The position numbers and the translations under genes were made by a program. 64,000 bases of DNA from Trifolium pratense (Eukaryota; Streptophyta; Magnoliopsida; Fabales; Fabaceae). Location of the stretch: assembly GCF_020283565.1 (NCBI RefSeq), contig NC_060060.1, positions 62,171,257 through 62,235,256 of the forward strand. The letters run 5' to 3'. Below the pieces are notes generated by a model. It searched no databases and had not been told where the DNA came from. It saw nothing but the letters and a program-made list of their open reading frames with translations. Shown piece by piece: positions 30,649 through 43,100 of this stretch (positions are counted from its first letter, which is position 1; every line of letters begins with the position of its first letter).

Positions 30649-33285
30649 ATGGCTGGTGCTTCATCTTCTTCGACAACTAAGATTCCACCATTTATGTTCA
30701 AGAACCTTCAGATTGTTGGGAATGAGATGGAATTTCCAGAATCTGAACTCACTTTTCTTTCAGAGAAGATGGTTGATTTCGACGGTCTACAAGCTAATGG
30801 GTTCGACGTTAAAAAGTACTTTATCACTCAGGGATGGGACAAGTATTTCGACATGCTTAATGGTCCTATATATCCAGATTTGCTGAAGAAATTCTGGATG
30901 AAAGCAAAGGTATTTGATAAGCATGAAGCTAAGAAGGAAGAGATTGCTGCAATTGAGAGGAATCCTAGTCTGAAAGGTAAAACTAGGAAGGAAATGGGTC
31001 TGCTGGAATATACAGGTGTACAGATTAGGTCTAACATCTGTGGAATGAATATGGCATTCTCGCCTATTCATTTTAATGCTCTTCTTGGTCTGCCTAACTC
31101 TGGGATAGAGTTAGATGTTTTTGAAAAGGATACAAGATACAGAGATGATCTTCTGCATCTCATCTGCACAGACTTCTCCTTGAAAGGGAAAGTAAAAGGA
31201 TTGACTGATGAATGTAGAGTTCTCTTCAAAATCATCTTAGCTGCTATCAGTCCAAGAGTTGGAGGGACTGATACAATCTCCTGGACGCATCGTCATCTGC
31301 TGTATTTCCTTCTGACGGGAAAGAAGATGAATCTTGGAGACTACTTTTTTGAAAGGATATGTGAAGCAATCTTTGCCAGCAAATCTCAGAGGAAAACAAC
31401 TATTGTTTATCCTAGGCTGTTATCAGACCTTCTGCATCAAGGTCATGTTGTTCAGAACTTAAAGAAATTTCATCCAGAACTTGTGGAGAAGAAGTTCTCG
31501 CCTGAAATTCTACATGCCAGTTTCCTTACCAAGATGCGTCTTATTTCTACAAAGCTAGTTCCACCTCCACAAGAATTATCTGCTCGTCTTGAAGATCGTT
31601 TGTATGTGGATGGATATCCGATTATTTCAGAAGCTGATGCTGAGCACATCATTCAGGACTATTTGGAAGTGCTCAGAAAAGAAGGATTCATTGTTGATAG
31701 GAGTATGATTCCTCCTGCTCCTGCAAATTTGTATAACCCTTCTAGGAGACAAAAGAGAAAGGCTGAACCTCAAGCTGATCAACCTAAGCCAGATCTCTTG
31801 GCTCAGAAGAGGATTAAGGTGGAGCAAGCTGATGCTGAACAGAGAACCAAGAAGAAGCATGAAGAAATTGCAAACAAGGCTGCTGAAGGAGCCTCCAAAA
31901 AGCCTATTGTTGTTGAGGTAGACAGTTCATCTGAAGAATCTGAATCTGAAGATGAGACTGAATCAGATGAAGAGACTATTGCTGCCAAACTTCGTAGAAG
32001 ACCTGTTCCTGTTCCTAAAGATAAAGGTAAGTCTTCTAAGTACATCTTTAATGAAAATGAGATTGGAATAGGTTACACCAAACCACTCAGAACTGTACTT
32101 CCAACCTCTGATATTCCAACCTCTGACAACCCTTTGTCTGAACTAGAAAAACATCTTAGTCCAGACCCTCTCAATAATCAAACCTTTACCCAGAAATCTT
32201 CATCACCCCCTAAACCTAAATCACCTCAACCTCAACCCCAAAAAGAGACACCTATCATCTCACCATCTGAACCTGAATCACTTATTCCTAACCCTGAACA
32301 AGCTTCAACCACAAAACAACCCTCTCCACACAAATCTCCTGAACAATCCAACCCTGAACCAACTGCTAAACCAACTTCTGAACCAATTCCTGAACCTCAA
32401 CCTCAACCAAGTGCTGAATATACTTCTCCTGAGCGTATTCATACTTGTGTCCCCAAGCCTTCAGAGGCAGAAGTTGTTATTATTGACAACCCTGCTACTG
32501 AAACACCAAACCTCTCTACCATTCCCAATCCTTCACCCTCATCATCTAACCCTTTTAGTAATCTATCCACTCAGTTTCATGATGACTTGGTTAGATTATC
32601 TGTGTTAAAGGACAGGTTTTTAGTATGTCCTTCTGATGTGGACCTAGAAGTGTCAAGCATTAAGGCAAGGATTTGCAATGCTTTGGATGATGCTGCTGAA
32701 GAGATTAAGGCTGTTATTGGAAGAAGAGATCTGGATGTTATAAGCTTCATGAAGAACAGTTTGGCTAGGGCTGAGTTGAAGAGGTTAACGTCTTTTAATC
32801 ATGAAGAATCTGAGCGTGCTAAGCTGGAAGCCCTTGTTGCTGCTGAACAGCGTTTGTCTGCTTTCAAGGTTTGCTGGGTTGATTCCAAGTTATTTCAGAG
32901 TCTTGAAGCTCAGAGGGTTGAGAAGGAACGTCTGGAAGAAGCTGCTGCTAGAGTTGCCCAGTTGGCAACTGAGCTACATCAAGAGGATGCCCCAGAAGAG
33001 GATGTACTGGATGTACTGAATCAGGATGATGTTCTGATGATCGATTATCCAGAGGAAGGTGAATCATCTGATAAAGGCAAGGCACCTATGGTTGAAGATC
33101 AAGCTCCTGTAGTTGTTGATCAGTTACAGATCCTTCAAGAAGCTCTGAGGGAGCAACAAGAAGGTTTAGAAAGGCAAAGGACAGCTCACCTCAACCTGGA
33201 ATCCAAAGTGGATGGTCTTGTTTCAAACGTGGGGTCTCTGAATGACAAATTTGACCAACTCTTAGCTTTCCTTAAGAAACCCTAG
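30649..33285 (+). CDS. Large 3' gene of element A (878 aa)
   Basis: Counterpart of the 910-residue protein of B, open throughout. The N-terminal domain (about residues 20-330) is nearly the same. The basic/acidic middle has PIVVEVDSSSE near residue 420. The proline/glutamate repeat region is about 30 residues shorter by in-frame deletion. The C-terminal helical part ends in the same coiled coil and KKP end. It has no signal peptide or membrane segment that I can see. It remains open although pol of this copy is broken in three ways. Confidence 0.85.
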   Translation: MAGASSSSTTKIPPFMFKNLQIVGNEMEFPESELTFLSEKMVDFDGLQANGFDVKKYFITQGWDKYFDMLNGPIYPDLLKKFWMKAKVFDKHEAKKEEIAAIERNPSLKGKTRKEMGLLEYTGVQIRSNICGMNMAFSPIHFNALLGLPNSGIELDVFEKDTRYRDDLLHLICTDFSLKGKVKGLTDECRVLFKIILAAISPRVGGTDTISWTHRHLLYFLLTGKKMNLGDYFFERICEAIFASKSQRKTTIVYPRLLSDLLHQGHVVQNLKKFHPELVEKKFSPEILHASFLTKMRLISTKLVPPPQELSARLEDRLYVDGYPIISEADAEHIIQDYLEVLRKEGFIVDRSMIPPAPANLYNPSRRQKRKAEPQADQPKPDLLAQKRIKVEQADAEQRTKKKHEEIANKAAEGASKKPIVVEVDSSSEESESEDETESDEETIAAKLRRRPVPVPKDKGKSSKYIFNENEIGIGYTKPLRTVLPTSDIPTSDNPLSELEKHLSPDPLNNQTFTQKSSSPPKPKSPQPQPQKETPIISPSEPESLIPNPEQASTTKQPSPHKSPEQSNPEPTAKPTSEPIPEPQPQPSAEYTSPERIHTCVPKPSEAEVVIIDNPATETPNLSTIPNPSPSSSNPFSNLSTQFHDDLVRLSVLKDRFLVCPSDVDLEVSSIKARICNALDDAAEEIKAVIGRRDLDVISFMKNSLARAELKRLTSFNHEESERAKLEALVAAEQRLSAFKVCWVDSKLFQSLEAQRVEKERLEEAAARVAQLATELHQEDAPEEDVLDVLNQDDVLMIDYPEEGESSDKGKAPMVEDQAPVVVDQLQILQEALREQQEGLERQRTAHLNLESKVDGLVSNVGSLNDKFDQLLAFLKKP

Positions 33286-33521
33286 GATCCTATGCACTTT
33301 TTTAAGCTGTTTTTGTTTTTCTTGTTATCTTCTGAACAATTTTATTTGTCTGGTTTATATTTGTTTGGTTTTTATTTCAATTTTTTTTGTTTGTGCTAAC
33401 TTTCTTTGATAAATAAGAACATAAGAACACAAGATGCTTTTAAAACAAAATTTTTATTAATGATCTAACAATGTTGAGTACATTGGTAAAAAGAAAAAGA
33501 TAAAGACAACCTAACCTAATC

Positions 33522-33746
33522 CTAGTCAGCATCATCTTCATTCTCTTCAGCTTCAGAATCTGATGAGATGATTATAATCTCAGCTTCTTGTGGTTTCTTG
33601 TTGTCTTCTTTATTTTTCTCCTCTTCTTCGCGTTTTTCGTCTTCTTTCTTTCTTCGAAACTCTGCAATGCGTGAAATAAACCTTCTCATTCTTCCTAATC
33701 TCTCTTGCTTTCCTCGTTTATTCTTGTTTTTACTTGAAGACAGCAT
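33522..33746 (-). CDS. Antisense small ORF of element A (74 aa, shortened)
   Basis: Counterpart of the 120-residue antisense frame of B. Basic N-terminus, then IIIISSDSEAEENEDDAD at the very end, where a TAG follows. Roughly 120 bp present in B (about 18590-18725) is missing here, removing the second SIM-like motif. The remaining frame is kept open despite several in-frame length differences (for example a three-residue insertion before the Ile run). TATA-like box at 33847-33854 on the minus strand. Confidence 0.5.
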   Translation of the reverse strand: MLSSSKNKNKRGKQERLGRMRRFISRIAEFRRKKEDEKREEEEKNKEDNKKPQEAEIIIISSDSEAEENEDDAD

Positions 33747-33880
33747 GTTAACTCGTTCACCTTTTATAAACTTTTTAGCGCGTTGATTGTTGTATTTGAA
33801 ATAAATTCACCTTTGTAACAACCACTCTTCTTCTTTCATTGTCTTGGTTATATAAATTTTTTTTACTTTTTGATAATGAC

Positions 33881-34333
33881 AAAAGGGGGAGTAGTTACGC
33901 ATTAATTGATAAGTGATAAGTTTCAAAACTGAAACCACGCCTTTTATCTCGCTTTTATCCGTTAAATTAAAAGTTGTTACTTTTAAGTTGTTTTACGTAT
34001 TTCAATGCGGAGACTAAGTTAGTTGAAACTGAAATAAATTTCATAAGTAAGGATAAGTTAAGAGTGCAATTTTAACTTAGCCTTATGAGACTTAGGGGGA
34101 GAGCTTGCAAACCTCTCACTCTGAAGAAAGATATGAAATTTGTTTTATTTCAAATTATCTTAATCTTATACTAAATTAAAATATCATGGATAAAACTTAA
34201 AGCCTTGGCTTTAAGGAGTATCAATCTTAGGGGGAGCTTGCAAACCTCATAAACCTAAGAGAAACATGATAAGTTAATTTAACAACAATTGTCAATTAAT
34301 ACTTATGTTTGTCATCATCAAAAAGGGGGAGAT
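33881..34333 (+). other. Series of four polypurine tracts before the 3' LTR of A
   Basis: AGGGGGAG at about 33884, 34094, 34229 and 34324, in the same order and spacing as in B. The last adjoins the LTR. Confidence 0.75.
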
Positions 34334-35118
34334 TGTTGGAACAAAATTGATTTAAAAATGTTTGCCCCTAAATCTATAAAGGTTTTGATGATAACAAAGT
34401 ATTAATAAACAATTGGAAGGACTAAAAATTTATTTTAAGTGCGCAGATATAAGCATCAGATAAGCTCTGAGTGAAGCTCAGAGGATGTGAATTCAGAAGT
34501 TCATAAGCGCTCAGAAGATGTTGGACTTCAGAAGTTACAACCTTCAGATGATGAAGTCTTCAGAACTTCTTGAGTGACTAAAGCTTCATCAACCTCTGAA
34601 GATCTCTTTGAAAGCTGTAAAGATTCCCTTTGCAAGTCAACTCTTCTACCAATGAAGAAAAGGACCTTTCAAGCCTGATCAGTTCAGCTACTCTTGTTTT
34701 GTCTGTCCTCTTTTGAGAACGTGGGTCTTCAGACTTGTTAGCTGAATAAGGAAAGTCCACTCTGCAGTAGTCAAAGTATCTGAAACTCTTACTCAGGTTA
34801 GATACAAATAAACTGCATCAAGACAGACTGCTTGAAGACAAAAGATTATCAACTCCAACGGTTCTTTTTGCAACGACTCTTTTCTGGTGGTATATATACT
34901 AGAAGAATCAGCTGCATTAGAAAATAACAATTATCAAGGATTGAACGTGCGCTGAACAAACTCTGAATTCTGTGTATACAAGCTCTGAACCTCTTATCAA
35001 GTGTTTTTGCACTTTAGTCAAATACTCTGTACTCTTTGTATTTGCTCTCTTTAGGTTCATCTAAGAGCATTTGTATATTTTCATATACTTTACTATTACT
35101 TGAGGAAACTTAAGCTTG

Positions 35119-35380
35119 CACTACTACAAAAAAGAGTTTTAATAGCGCCCATTTAATAGCGCTTTTTTGAAAATGCTATTAAAAGATTAAACGGAGCCCT
35201 TATTATAGCGCCTTTCTAAAAAGCGCTGTTAAAGCCTTGACCCAAAGTACATATAATAGCGTTTTGTTAGAAACCGCTATTAAAGACATAAACGCGCAGC
35301 TTTATATTAGCGCTTTTGAAAAAGTGCTGTTAAAGCTAATACCCTATAATAGCGCGTTTTACATAACCGCTATTGTAAAA
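35119..35380 (+). repeat. Left subterminal repeat array of the CACTA element
   Basis: Inverted terminal repeat plus repeated AATAGCGC/AGCGCT words, roughly every 20-30 bp. The matching array on the other side is at about 39155-39469. They would bind the transposase supplied by a full-length relative. Confidence 0.8.
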
Positions 35381-36840
35381 TGAAATTAATAAATAAAAAT
35401 TGTGGTGGGTGGATGTCGAACCCTGGTCCCTTGGTTCCTAAATCATCATATAATAAAAAACACATAAAAAAAAATAAATAAGCAGGGAAAAATTTATCAC
35501 TAATTTATCACCACGATCTTCAATCCACTTCAAGGAAAAATTGAATTCAAACCCTAGAAAAAAAAATCAATGTTCTTCTAACTTCTTCAAACCATTCCCA
35601 GCAAACATTGAACTCAAACCCTAAGATTCAAAATCGATCGTCTTGTGGCTTCAAACCCAAAGGAATCTCGGTCCTCTGTAATCAAACTCAGAGCAAACGG
35701 AACTCAAAGAGGTTGATTCCCAGATAAATTGAAGTTAGAGCAATCGGAACTCAGATAAGTTGTTTCCCAGATTAATCGTTCAACTCGTCTTCTCCAATCA
35801 CACTCGGCAATTCTAATATCCAAGAACCCATAAACCACTTTGAACCCTAACCCATAACCCAAAAATCATCTTCTCTCCAAGAACCTTAATCCAATAACCC
35901 ACGAATTTAACCGTCAATAGTCGTACTCGTTCGCCGCCATGCTTTCACAACTCAAACTGCCGTCATTGAGGTATGCTTACAATTGAATTTGCAAAATTGA
36001 TTTAATTTAGAAGACAAAGTTGTTTTTGGGTGTTGGTAATCACCTGTTATTTTTTCAACTGTAGTGGTGTGTTTACAATTGTGATTTTTAGTGGAAGATA
36101 TTAAATTTGTGATTTTCAATTGCACTTATTTTTAGTTCATTGTTCCATATCTACTCTAATTTTCAATTGCTATAGAAGCTTATTCCACTTCTTACACCAA
36201 AGTAGTATGACAGAGCACTTAAAGTGACTCATTAAATTTGACTTATTTTTAAAGGGGTCATTGAGAAACTGTAAGCCACTAGACAACATGACATATATTG
36301 ATCCAACTGTGTATGCGAGCTATTACTGAGTATGCATAGCAGTGGAGTCACTCTCTGATTCACTCAAACGGGTATGTTATTGACTGTGAAATGTTTTGTT
36401 GATATATTTATTCCTTTTTTGCTGTCTCAAATCATGAGAGTTACATGAGAGTTCATAGTAGTCTATGGTTTATTTTCTATTTATCTGCATATATGATATA
36501 TGATATGATATTAGTGAATGCACATTTTTTTTATAATCTGTTAGGATTTGGCATTTGATCACTTTAACTATTATTATATTCAGTTTCAATTTCTTACTTT
36601 TGGGTTTAATTTGTTTACCTTATTATTATTTTTATAAAAAAAATTTGTGCTACTGATTTTTAAGGTTTGGGTCCAAAGGAAGAAGAACACAGTAGCTTTT
36701 TCCACAAAACCAAAGCAAGTTGCAGAGTCTAGGTGACTCTCTCATCTTTAATTATGTGATTGCGTGTTACAAATTTTCATTCAATTCAATTTATACCAAC
36801 TAATAATAATAATTCTTATTTATGAATCTCTTCTTCAGTG

Positions 36841-36942
36841 GATTTAATAATGTGGAAAGATGTTTCAAGATCAGCATTTGTGTTTAGTATTGGAACATTC
36901 ATTATAATCTCATTTTCTTATGCAAGGGATATATCAATTTGA
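36841..36942 (+). pseudogene. Captured fragment of a reticulon-like (RTNLB) gene
   Basis: An exon-like piece preceded by a splice-acceptor-like TTCTTCAG reads DLIMWKDVSRSAFVF then SIGTFIIIS. This corresponds to the start of the reticulon homology domain of plant RTNLB proteins (ER membrane shaping), which read D-L-[VI]-M-W-[RK]-D-V-S-R-S-A-F-V-F-G-I-G-T-F at this place. It ends at a TGA after 33 codons. Only this domain start is present. The match rests on remembered family consensus. Confidence 0.75.
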
Positions 36943-37151
36943 GGTTAGAAATCTACACTAAAGAGTTTATCTTTTACTGCTCCAGAACTGAAGTTTTTCT
37001 GCAGTTGGCAGTTTTGGCTAGATGTGGCAGTTTCATAACAATTTGGAAGATGGCTAAATTCGGTAACTTTTCAAATTGTACTGTATAAGTCTGTTCAAAT
37101 TTTTTGCATTTCAATTCAGTTCTTTTTTTTTGTGATCTGTTAGGATTTTGC

Positions 37152-37244
37152 ATTCCTGCACTGCTGGGAGATAACATCTACAACTACCTTGTTCAAAAAA
37201 ACATCTACAACTACAACTTTCGAGAGCTACTTGCCCATCCTATT
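37152..37244 (+). pseudogene. RPN9: Captured fragment of the 26S proteasome subunit gene RPN9
   Basis: Reads ALLGDNIYNY, then a short insertion, then NFRELLAHPI, followed directly by a splice donor GTGAGT. RPN9 (PSMD13), a non-ATPase lid subunit, has the very conserved stretch LLGDNIYNFGELLAHPI. The extra bases repeat the AACATCTACAACTAC word around CTTGTTCAAAAA, so they look like a local duplication. Only this exon end is seen. It is transposon cargo, not a functional gene. Confidence 0.75.
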
Positions 37245-39797
37245 GTGAGTATCTGTTGATTTTGTTGTTTGGAATGCCTACTCTTTCAAGTTTCTCTACT
37301 CCACTCATCTATTTAGGTTACTATATACTTATGTAGGTACTAGGTATGAGTTGAAGTTATTAATCTAGCCTTATTCTAGTTACACTGTACATGTCCTAAA
37401 TTGATTAAGTTAATGCACTCCATTCACCATTTTATCTATGTCATAAGTTTCTCATTAAATTTATTTGTGTTGTTATAAATTTCTAGTGTTAGATTTGGGC
37501 TTGTTTATTGTAGAATAAAAGTTCGATACATATTTCCATGTCCACTTTTAGTTGATCCTTTCCTCTAATCAGAAGAACGACCAAATGTATGCAGGGGTTT
37601 TAGATATCCCTTTGTACTTTGAGCCTTGTTTTAATGTACTTCAGTGATTCCAATTTGTCTTAGAAATGCTGATTTCTCTTTTACTATCCACATGGTCTTT
37701 TACTTCAAGGTTATTATTATATTCGGAGAACTCTTTAGTCAAGGTATGTTCTCTAATGTTGGACTTCTTTAGTCATGGAAACAAAGTATCACTCACTAAT
37801 GTAATCTAGCTGTTTTTCTTTTAGTAAATTAAGATAAGTCTCAGAGAACATAACCATGTTGAATTGTGAGAAAAACAATAAACAAAAAGAGATACAAAAG
37901 CAATCAAAGTTTTCACGTATTGTCTTCTAGCAGAGACTGAGGGGTATATTTTTTGTCTTGCATATATTTGGCACATCCCAAGCGCCGACAAGTTTTTATA
38001 TAACTTTAAAATGCTTCAATAGAACCTGTTATATTCATATCACATGAGTAATTTCATGATAATAATAACTTCACATTCTCATTCATGTTCATTATAGTGT
38101 TTGTTTCAAGACATTTGAAAGTCCTGTTATGATTAAGCCATGCATTCGAGGGTTGTAGATTGAAAATGGAATAAATCTCTATTCAGCAACAATTCTTATA
38201 TGCCCAGTCTCTGTCGAAGGTGCTTCATTTGAATCAATAAGTTATATAAATGATGCAGCACAAACCTTAAGGTATCCAAGTGGAGTGTAGGTGAGAATTA
38301 ATATGAATGTCAAAATGGAAGAGCTCAACTACAGGTTATATGTCTCTTAATTGATATTAAAGCTTTTGGTTATTAGTTAGTTTATGTTTTTCCCCCTTTC
38401 TTTTTAATTTCATTATAGTTAATTAATTTTGTTATAGGTTAGTTTGTGCGAGACCGCGACCGTCGTTGTTCCATCTCGTCGAACCTCCATCTCCATCCTT
38501 ATCAATTAAGGTCTTCCTGAGCTATTTGCATTATGTGCTTTGTCACGCTTGGAATTGGAGAGTGATGCTTTCGTAGTGTTTTTCTGCTCTTTTGTTATTA
38601 TAGGTTTCAGTTGCACTATTAGACATGAGTTATTGGATCAATATGTCATGAGCACAAGATATTGACTATATTGAGTATATTTTTAATTTTTCAGGGACTA
38701 CATGAAAACATCAGAGGTGTTGGCTTGGTTTGGGAAATGGTAGAGGAATGCTTAGGTTAATTTTAATTTGGTTGCTTTGGTGTTCTGAACTCATCAGCTA
38801 GTTGCAAGAAATGGTCTGTTGGGAGGTTATTATTCACGTTGTAGTAAACCAATTTTGTTGTCTTGTGCTGGTTGTTATCTTATTAAGGTTGAGAATCATA
38901 TATAGGAAGGACCTTTGTATTAGCATATTAGCATAATTGAGTTTCTTTTGATGGTGATAGTTATGTACTCAGCTTGAATATTGTATCAGTCCAAATGTAT
39001 ATTACTCATGTTATATATTGGAAAAGTACTTTTTATTCTCTATAAAGTACTTGATATTATTTGCTATATTTTAAATTTTAAAATTAAGCTCCAGGTTACA
39101 TATATTAAAAAAAAAAAGCACCAGGTTGAATTAAAAAAAAAAAAAATCATAAGACATACAATAGCGCTTTCATATAAATCGCTATAAAACGTTTAGAAAA
39201 AACAGCCTTACTATAGCGCTTTAAGCACGGGCGCTATTAAAACTGGAACCTTTAATAGCGCTTTTCTCATAAACCGCTATTAAAACCTATTGACAAAGGC
39301 ATTAAAATACGCGTAATCAGTTATACTATAGCGTTTTAATACTTATAATAGCGCTTTTTGAAAACGTTATAATAGGCGTGATACCTATAATAGCGGATCC
39401 ATCAATAGCGCTTTTAAATGCTATAAAAGCCAAAAAAAAACGCTATAAAAGCCCTTTTTTGTAGTAGTGTTGTGTGCTTAAGTGTGAAGTCTTAAGCTTG
39501 TGTGCTTGAGCATTGTTGAGAAGTCTCTTGCTTGTGTGCTTGAGCAGGTGTAATCTTGTGTGATTATAGTGAAATCCCTTGGAAGTGCAAGGGGACTGGA
39601 CTACTCTCGTTTTGTGAGAGGAACCAGTATAAATTGCCTGTGTGATCTTTCTCTCCCTCCTATCTTGTTTTATTGTGATTTGTTGTGTTATTTATCCGCT
39701 GCTGTTGTAGTTAAGTTAAGAACTTGAAAAAGTTTTAAACTTGACTTAAACACAATTCAACCCCCCCCCCTTCTTGTGTTTTCACACCTTCATATCT

Positions 39798-40105
39798 TTT
39801 GTGCTTTATTCTATACTCGTAAGTAGACATATTTATGAATTGTTTTTGAGAATTAGGTGCGTGGCAACATAGCTGTAAATATCAACCTGGGATAAATAAC
39901 CCGAGGCTATAGGCAATAAGATTAACGCTCACATAATTAATGCTTGCATGATTTTCAACTGCTGTTAGTGTACGATATCTTTAATTGCCTAGTGTGATTT
40001 TAGTATGCGAAAGCACATTTCACTATTTTATGGTTCAAAATCATTGTTCTTTAACATTGTTGTTTGTAACTCTAACTCTTTTACATAATTTTACATTCAA
40101 AGTGG
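39798..40105 (+). repeat. Probable decayed LTR (right part), continuing from 2498
   Basis: Joins to the sequence left of element A once A and one TATCT are removed. AT-rich, no reading frame. It resembles the post-TATA part of Athila-like LTRs in style only; the right limit is a guess. Confidence 0.3.
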
Positions 40106-43100
40106 TGGTCTTTTAGCAAGTGATCTAAGTTAGTCTTCAATTAATAATATTTTTTAAGACAGATTCCTCTCCACTGGGATTGTAAATTTCAATGAAACAA
40201 TTAAAATTAAATTAAGATTAAAGAAAAAATTTGGGAGTTTTCAATTTGATTGCGTAAAGAAAATAGTAACAATGAAAGAAATAATACTAATGACAAGAAT
40301 TAAAACAAGAACTTCTTACAAGAGAAAGGCGATTAGGAATTGTATCGAATCTTCACTTTGTCCCTATCTAGTACTCTAGATCCTAAACCTCAACAATAAA
40401 ACGCTAATAGTTACGAAAATTTAACAAAGTAGACCGAGTCCAATTCTTTGACTCTTGATCCTGTATATCCAATATAGAACCCTAATTTCTTAGGTAAAGT
40501 TGATATTTTCAAATGCATGAATGAACATTAAATCATACCAATTAATCCAATTAATCATACAGTTAATTTAATTTCACTTATAAACATTAAAATCAATTTG
40601 AAAGTGATCAAGAATTTGTTATGGGCCGGCTAAAGCCCAATACTCATAAAGATCCAACACAAACGGATAAGAACTACACGTGGCAATGAACGACCATAAT
40701 TACTAAATGAACACAGAGTGAAGGTCCATTGTTCCTCATGTCTAGTAAGAGACACTGGATAAATGATACTTCAGGTAATATATGTGGCTGATCCTCCACA
40801 TATGGGAACCTTACCATATTAAAACCATAATATTCTTCTATATAAACATTCATATACCAATCCCAAGGTATGACAATTCCGCCTACAATTTAGCACACAT
40901 TCTGACCTCATTCAAATATTGACTTGAACTTGGAGTGATAACATGTTTGCATATACATTTTCCCTTCAGACCGAGAAATCACACCAATCATTATCAATCA
41001 CAAATTCTACCAGCTAAACCTTCACCATCGAGATATTCTCATCTGAAGGCCTCAGTTCAGAATCAAACAAAAAATTAATTGAAGAACTATTAGTTTTTAA
41101 GATAGTTTCAAAGATATTCATCTTACAATTCTTAACCTAAAATAGTTTAGCTAGAAAAAAAAATTATAATCATAACAAAAAAGTTTTGAAAATTACAAAT
41201 GAATCACTTTCTAGTAATCCTACGAGAAAGCCTATTCTAACCAATCTATGGAATTGAAATTACTAGTTAAAATCCCTCCTCATATTCTATTCTAACTAGT
41301 AATCCTAAGATACTTAATACAGTATGATTCTTTTGTTAATTCTCTCGAACTATTCTAGCTTGACGCATCTTACTTCTCCATGATCACAAGCTTTAAAGCA
41401 TGTAAAAAAGAAAGAGTATGAGAAAAACCAATCGCGATAATCCCTCCTCAAATAAGAAAATTTCAATTCCACAACGGAATAATTTTCTTTTTAAAGACTA
41501 TTAAGTTTAATTATCAAAAAAAAAAAAAAAAAAGACTATTAAGATTTTACATATGTGTTATCCATAATTAAAGTTCCTATGTATATATTGAACGCTTTGT
41601 GTAAAAAGGAATGAAAGATCAAATTCCACAAGACAACAATCGAGTAAATAAGCCAAACAACTCCAACTTCAAGGATAACCTCAACAAATCGAGTAAATAA
41701 GCCAAACCATTAGAGAGAACAATTTAGGCAGAAAAAACAAACACACATTAAGAATGTGATTCCAACTTTTTTTTTTTTTGATAAGTAAAATTTGAATTAT
41801 AAGGAGTACATGGGGTACTCAACCCTTACAATTCAAGAATAATCACATTAAATACAATCAAAGCAAGCTAATGGATTATTGCACCATTCTGAGAAAACAA
41901 CATTAACATCACTACCTCGGCCTATGAACCAAAACCAAGAAATATAAATAATTTGGTCCACTAAAGTAGCTATATTAACATGTTCACCTTTGTTTTTATC
42001 ATATTAACTTATATAGAATGTGATAAAATAATTTAACTATTTAAGATTATTTCTACTAACAAATTATTGTAATTTCCTTATAAAAGTTTTTTTCTTGGTG
42101 TTAACCATTGGATTCTCATAGAAAGAGGCATGATAATTTGAAATTTAGTAAATAGATAAGTTTAACAAAAAAAAAAAAAACTTTGTCTCAAGTTTAACAA
42201 AAATTGAAAAATTGATCACAGTTAATTTTTTTTTTGGTATAATCACACTTAAATTTTAAATTTAAATTCTCAGTACTAAAACTGAACTTAATTATAACCA
42301 CTTTGTTTTTTTTAACGCATAATTATAACCACTTAAACTCAATAATTTTGTTCTCATCGTAAAAATTCCTACGATGAAAAGGATACGATTTCCCTTATAA
42401 AAATTTCCATAAGGGAAGGAAAGCCGGGCATTAAGACGAGTCTTTAATATAGTATTTCTAAGTACAACATTTCTTAAAGTTCCAGCATTCTCTATTTCTA
42501 AATATGTTTTCTTTGGTCAGAATTTCTTTAATTTAATATTTGTTAACAAAGTTTTTATATAGCTAGTAGTTATTTTTGTGTCAAAAAAAACAAGGGTGTA
42601 GCTTCTTTCATTAATATTAAACTTGAAAATGGAACTACTTGTAAGCTACACATTGTTTATTGTTATTCATTTTAAAGGCTAAACATTAAAATTCTCACGT
42701 GTTAATTATTTTTTACAAAACGACCAAATTTTTATTTTTTTATTAAATAAAAGAGATAGTTGCGTAACAAATGTAAACAAGTCTTATCTTAAAAAAAAAA
42801 GTCTTAGAATATAGAAGCTCCATTTTTTACAACCTAAATAATAATGGTATAAAAAATAAGCAACAAGCCAAGGATCTCATTAACTATGAATAAAAATGTT
42901 ATTCACACGTTTGACTAAAAAAAACATGTTACTCACACGTCATTGGTTTTAAAGCATAAAATTAACCATGAGTCTCCTTTTTCAATTTTTTTAACATGAA
43001 TATTGAATTATTTTACTAATTCATTCACCACAAAAATGTAAGTTATTAATTAACTAATTTTTTAAAAATATATCTCATTAACTTTGATAATTTCCTTAAC

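Larger units (their letters stand above)
35119..39469. mobile_element. CACTA (En/Spm) transposon without transposase, carrying host gene fragments
   Basis: 4351 bp. Starts CACTACTACAAAAAAG and ends with its inverse, CTTTTTTGTAGTAGTG preceded by CC. It is flanked by 3-bp duplications TTG (35116-35118, 39470-39472), as CACTA elements make. The subterminal 250-300 bp at each end are packed with AATAGCGC-type words in both orientations, the usual transposase binding arrays. No transposase frame is present. The interior has a leader with several AAACCCTA boxes, an ATG-led exon-like stretch at 35939 followed by GTATGC, and pieces of a reticulon and an RPN9 gene. It is therefore a non-autonomous, gene-capturing copy. 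Confidence 0.92.
2499..39792 (+). mobile_element. Element A: Sirevirus-type Copia LTR retrotransposon, expanded by nested insertions
   Basis: The element starts TGTTGGAAC and ends CCTTCA. It is flanked by perfect 5-bp duplications TATCT at 2494-2498 and 39793-39797, which shows both ends are original. Order: 5' LTR, primer site, gag, pol (protease-integrase-RT-RNase H, the Copia order), a large 3' gene, an antisense small ORF, purine tracts, 3' LTR. Insertions of C (6246-22132, carrying B), G (25294-30389) and a CACTA transposon (35119-39469) account for most of its 37 kb; without them it is about 12 kb, matching B. About five substitutions are visible between its LTRs, and the 5' LTR lacks a roughly 33-bp unit near 3325. 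Pol also has an in-frame stop at 24192, so this copy is not autonomous. Confidence 0.93.
34334..39792 (+). repeat. 3' LTR of element A, split by a CACTA transposon
   Basis: LTR sequence at 34334-35118 and 39473-39792; the pieces join to about 1105 bp. Ends TTCA before the duplication TATCT. C run of 10 near the end. It retains the unit containing CATTGTTGAGAAGTC that A's 5' LTR lacks. Confidence 0.93.

Noticed and set aside
36974..37177. 67-codon minus-strand frame in the CACTA element
   Set aside because: Opposite strand of the captured RPN9 piece and its flank. No motif.
35119..39469. PIF/Harbinger or Helitron origin of the insertion
   Set aside because: Ends are CACTA...TAGTG with inverted repeats, and the 3-bp duplication is TTG, not TTA/TAA. 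Helitrons have neither inverted repeats nor duplications.
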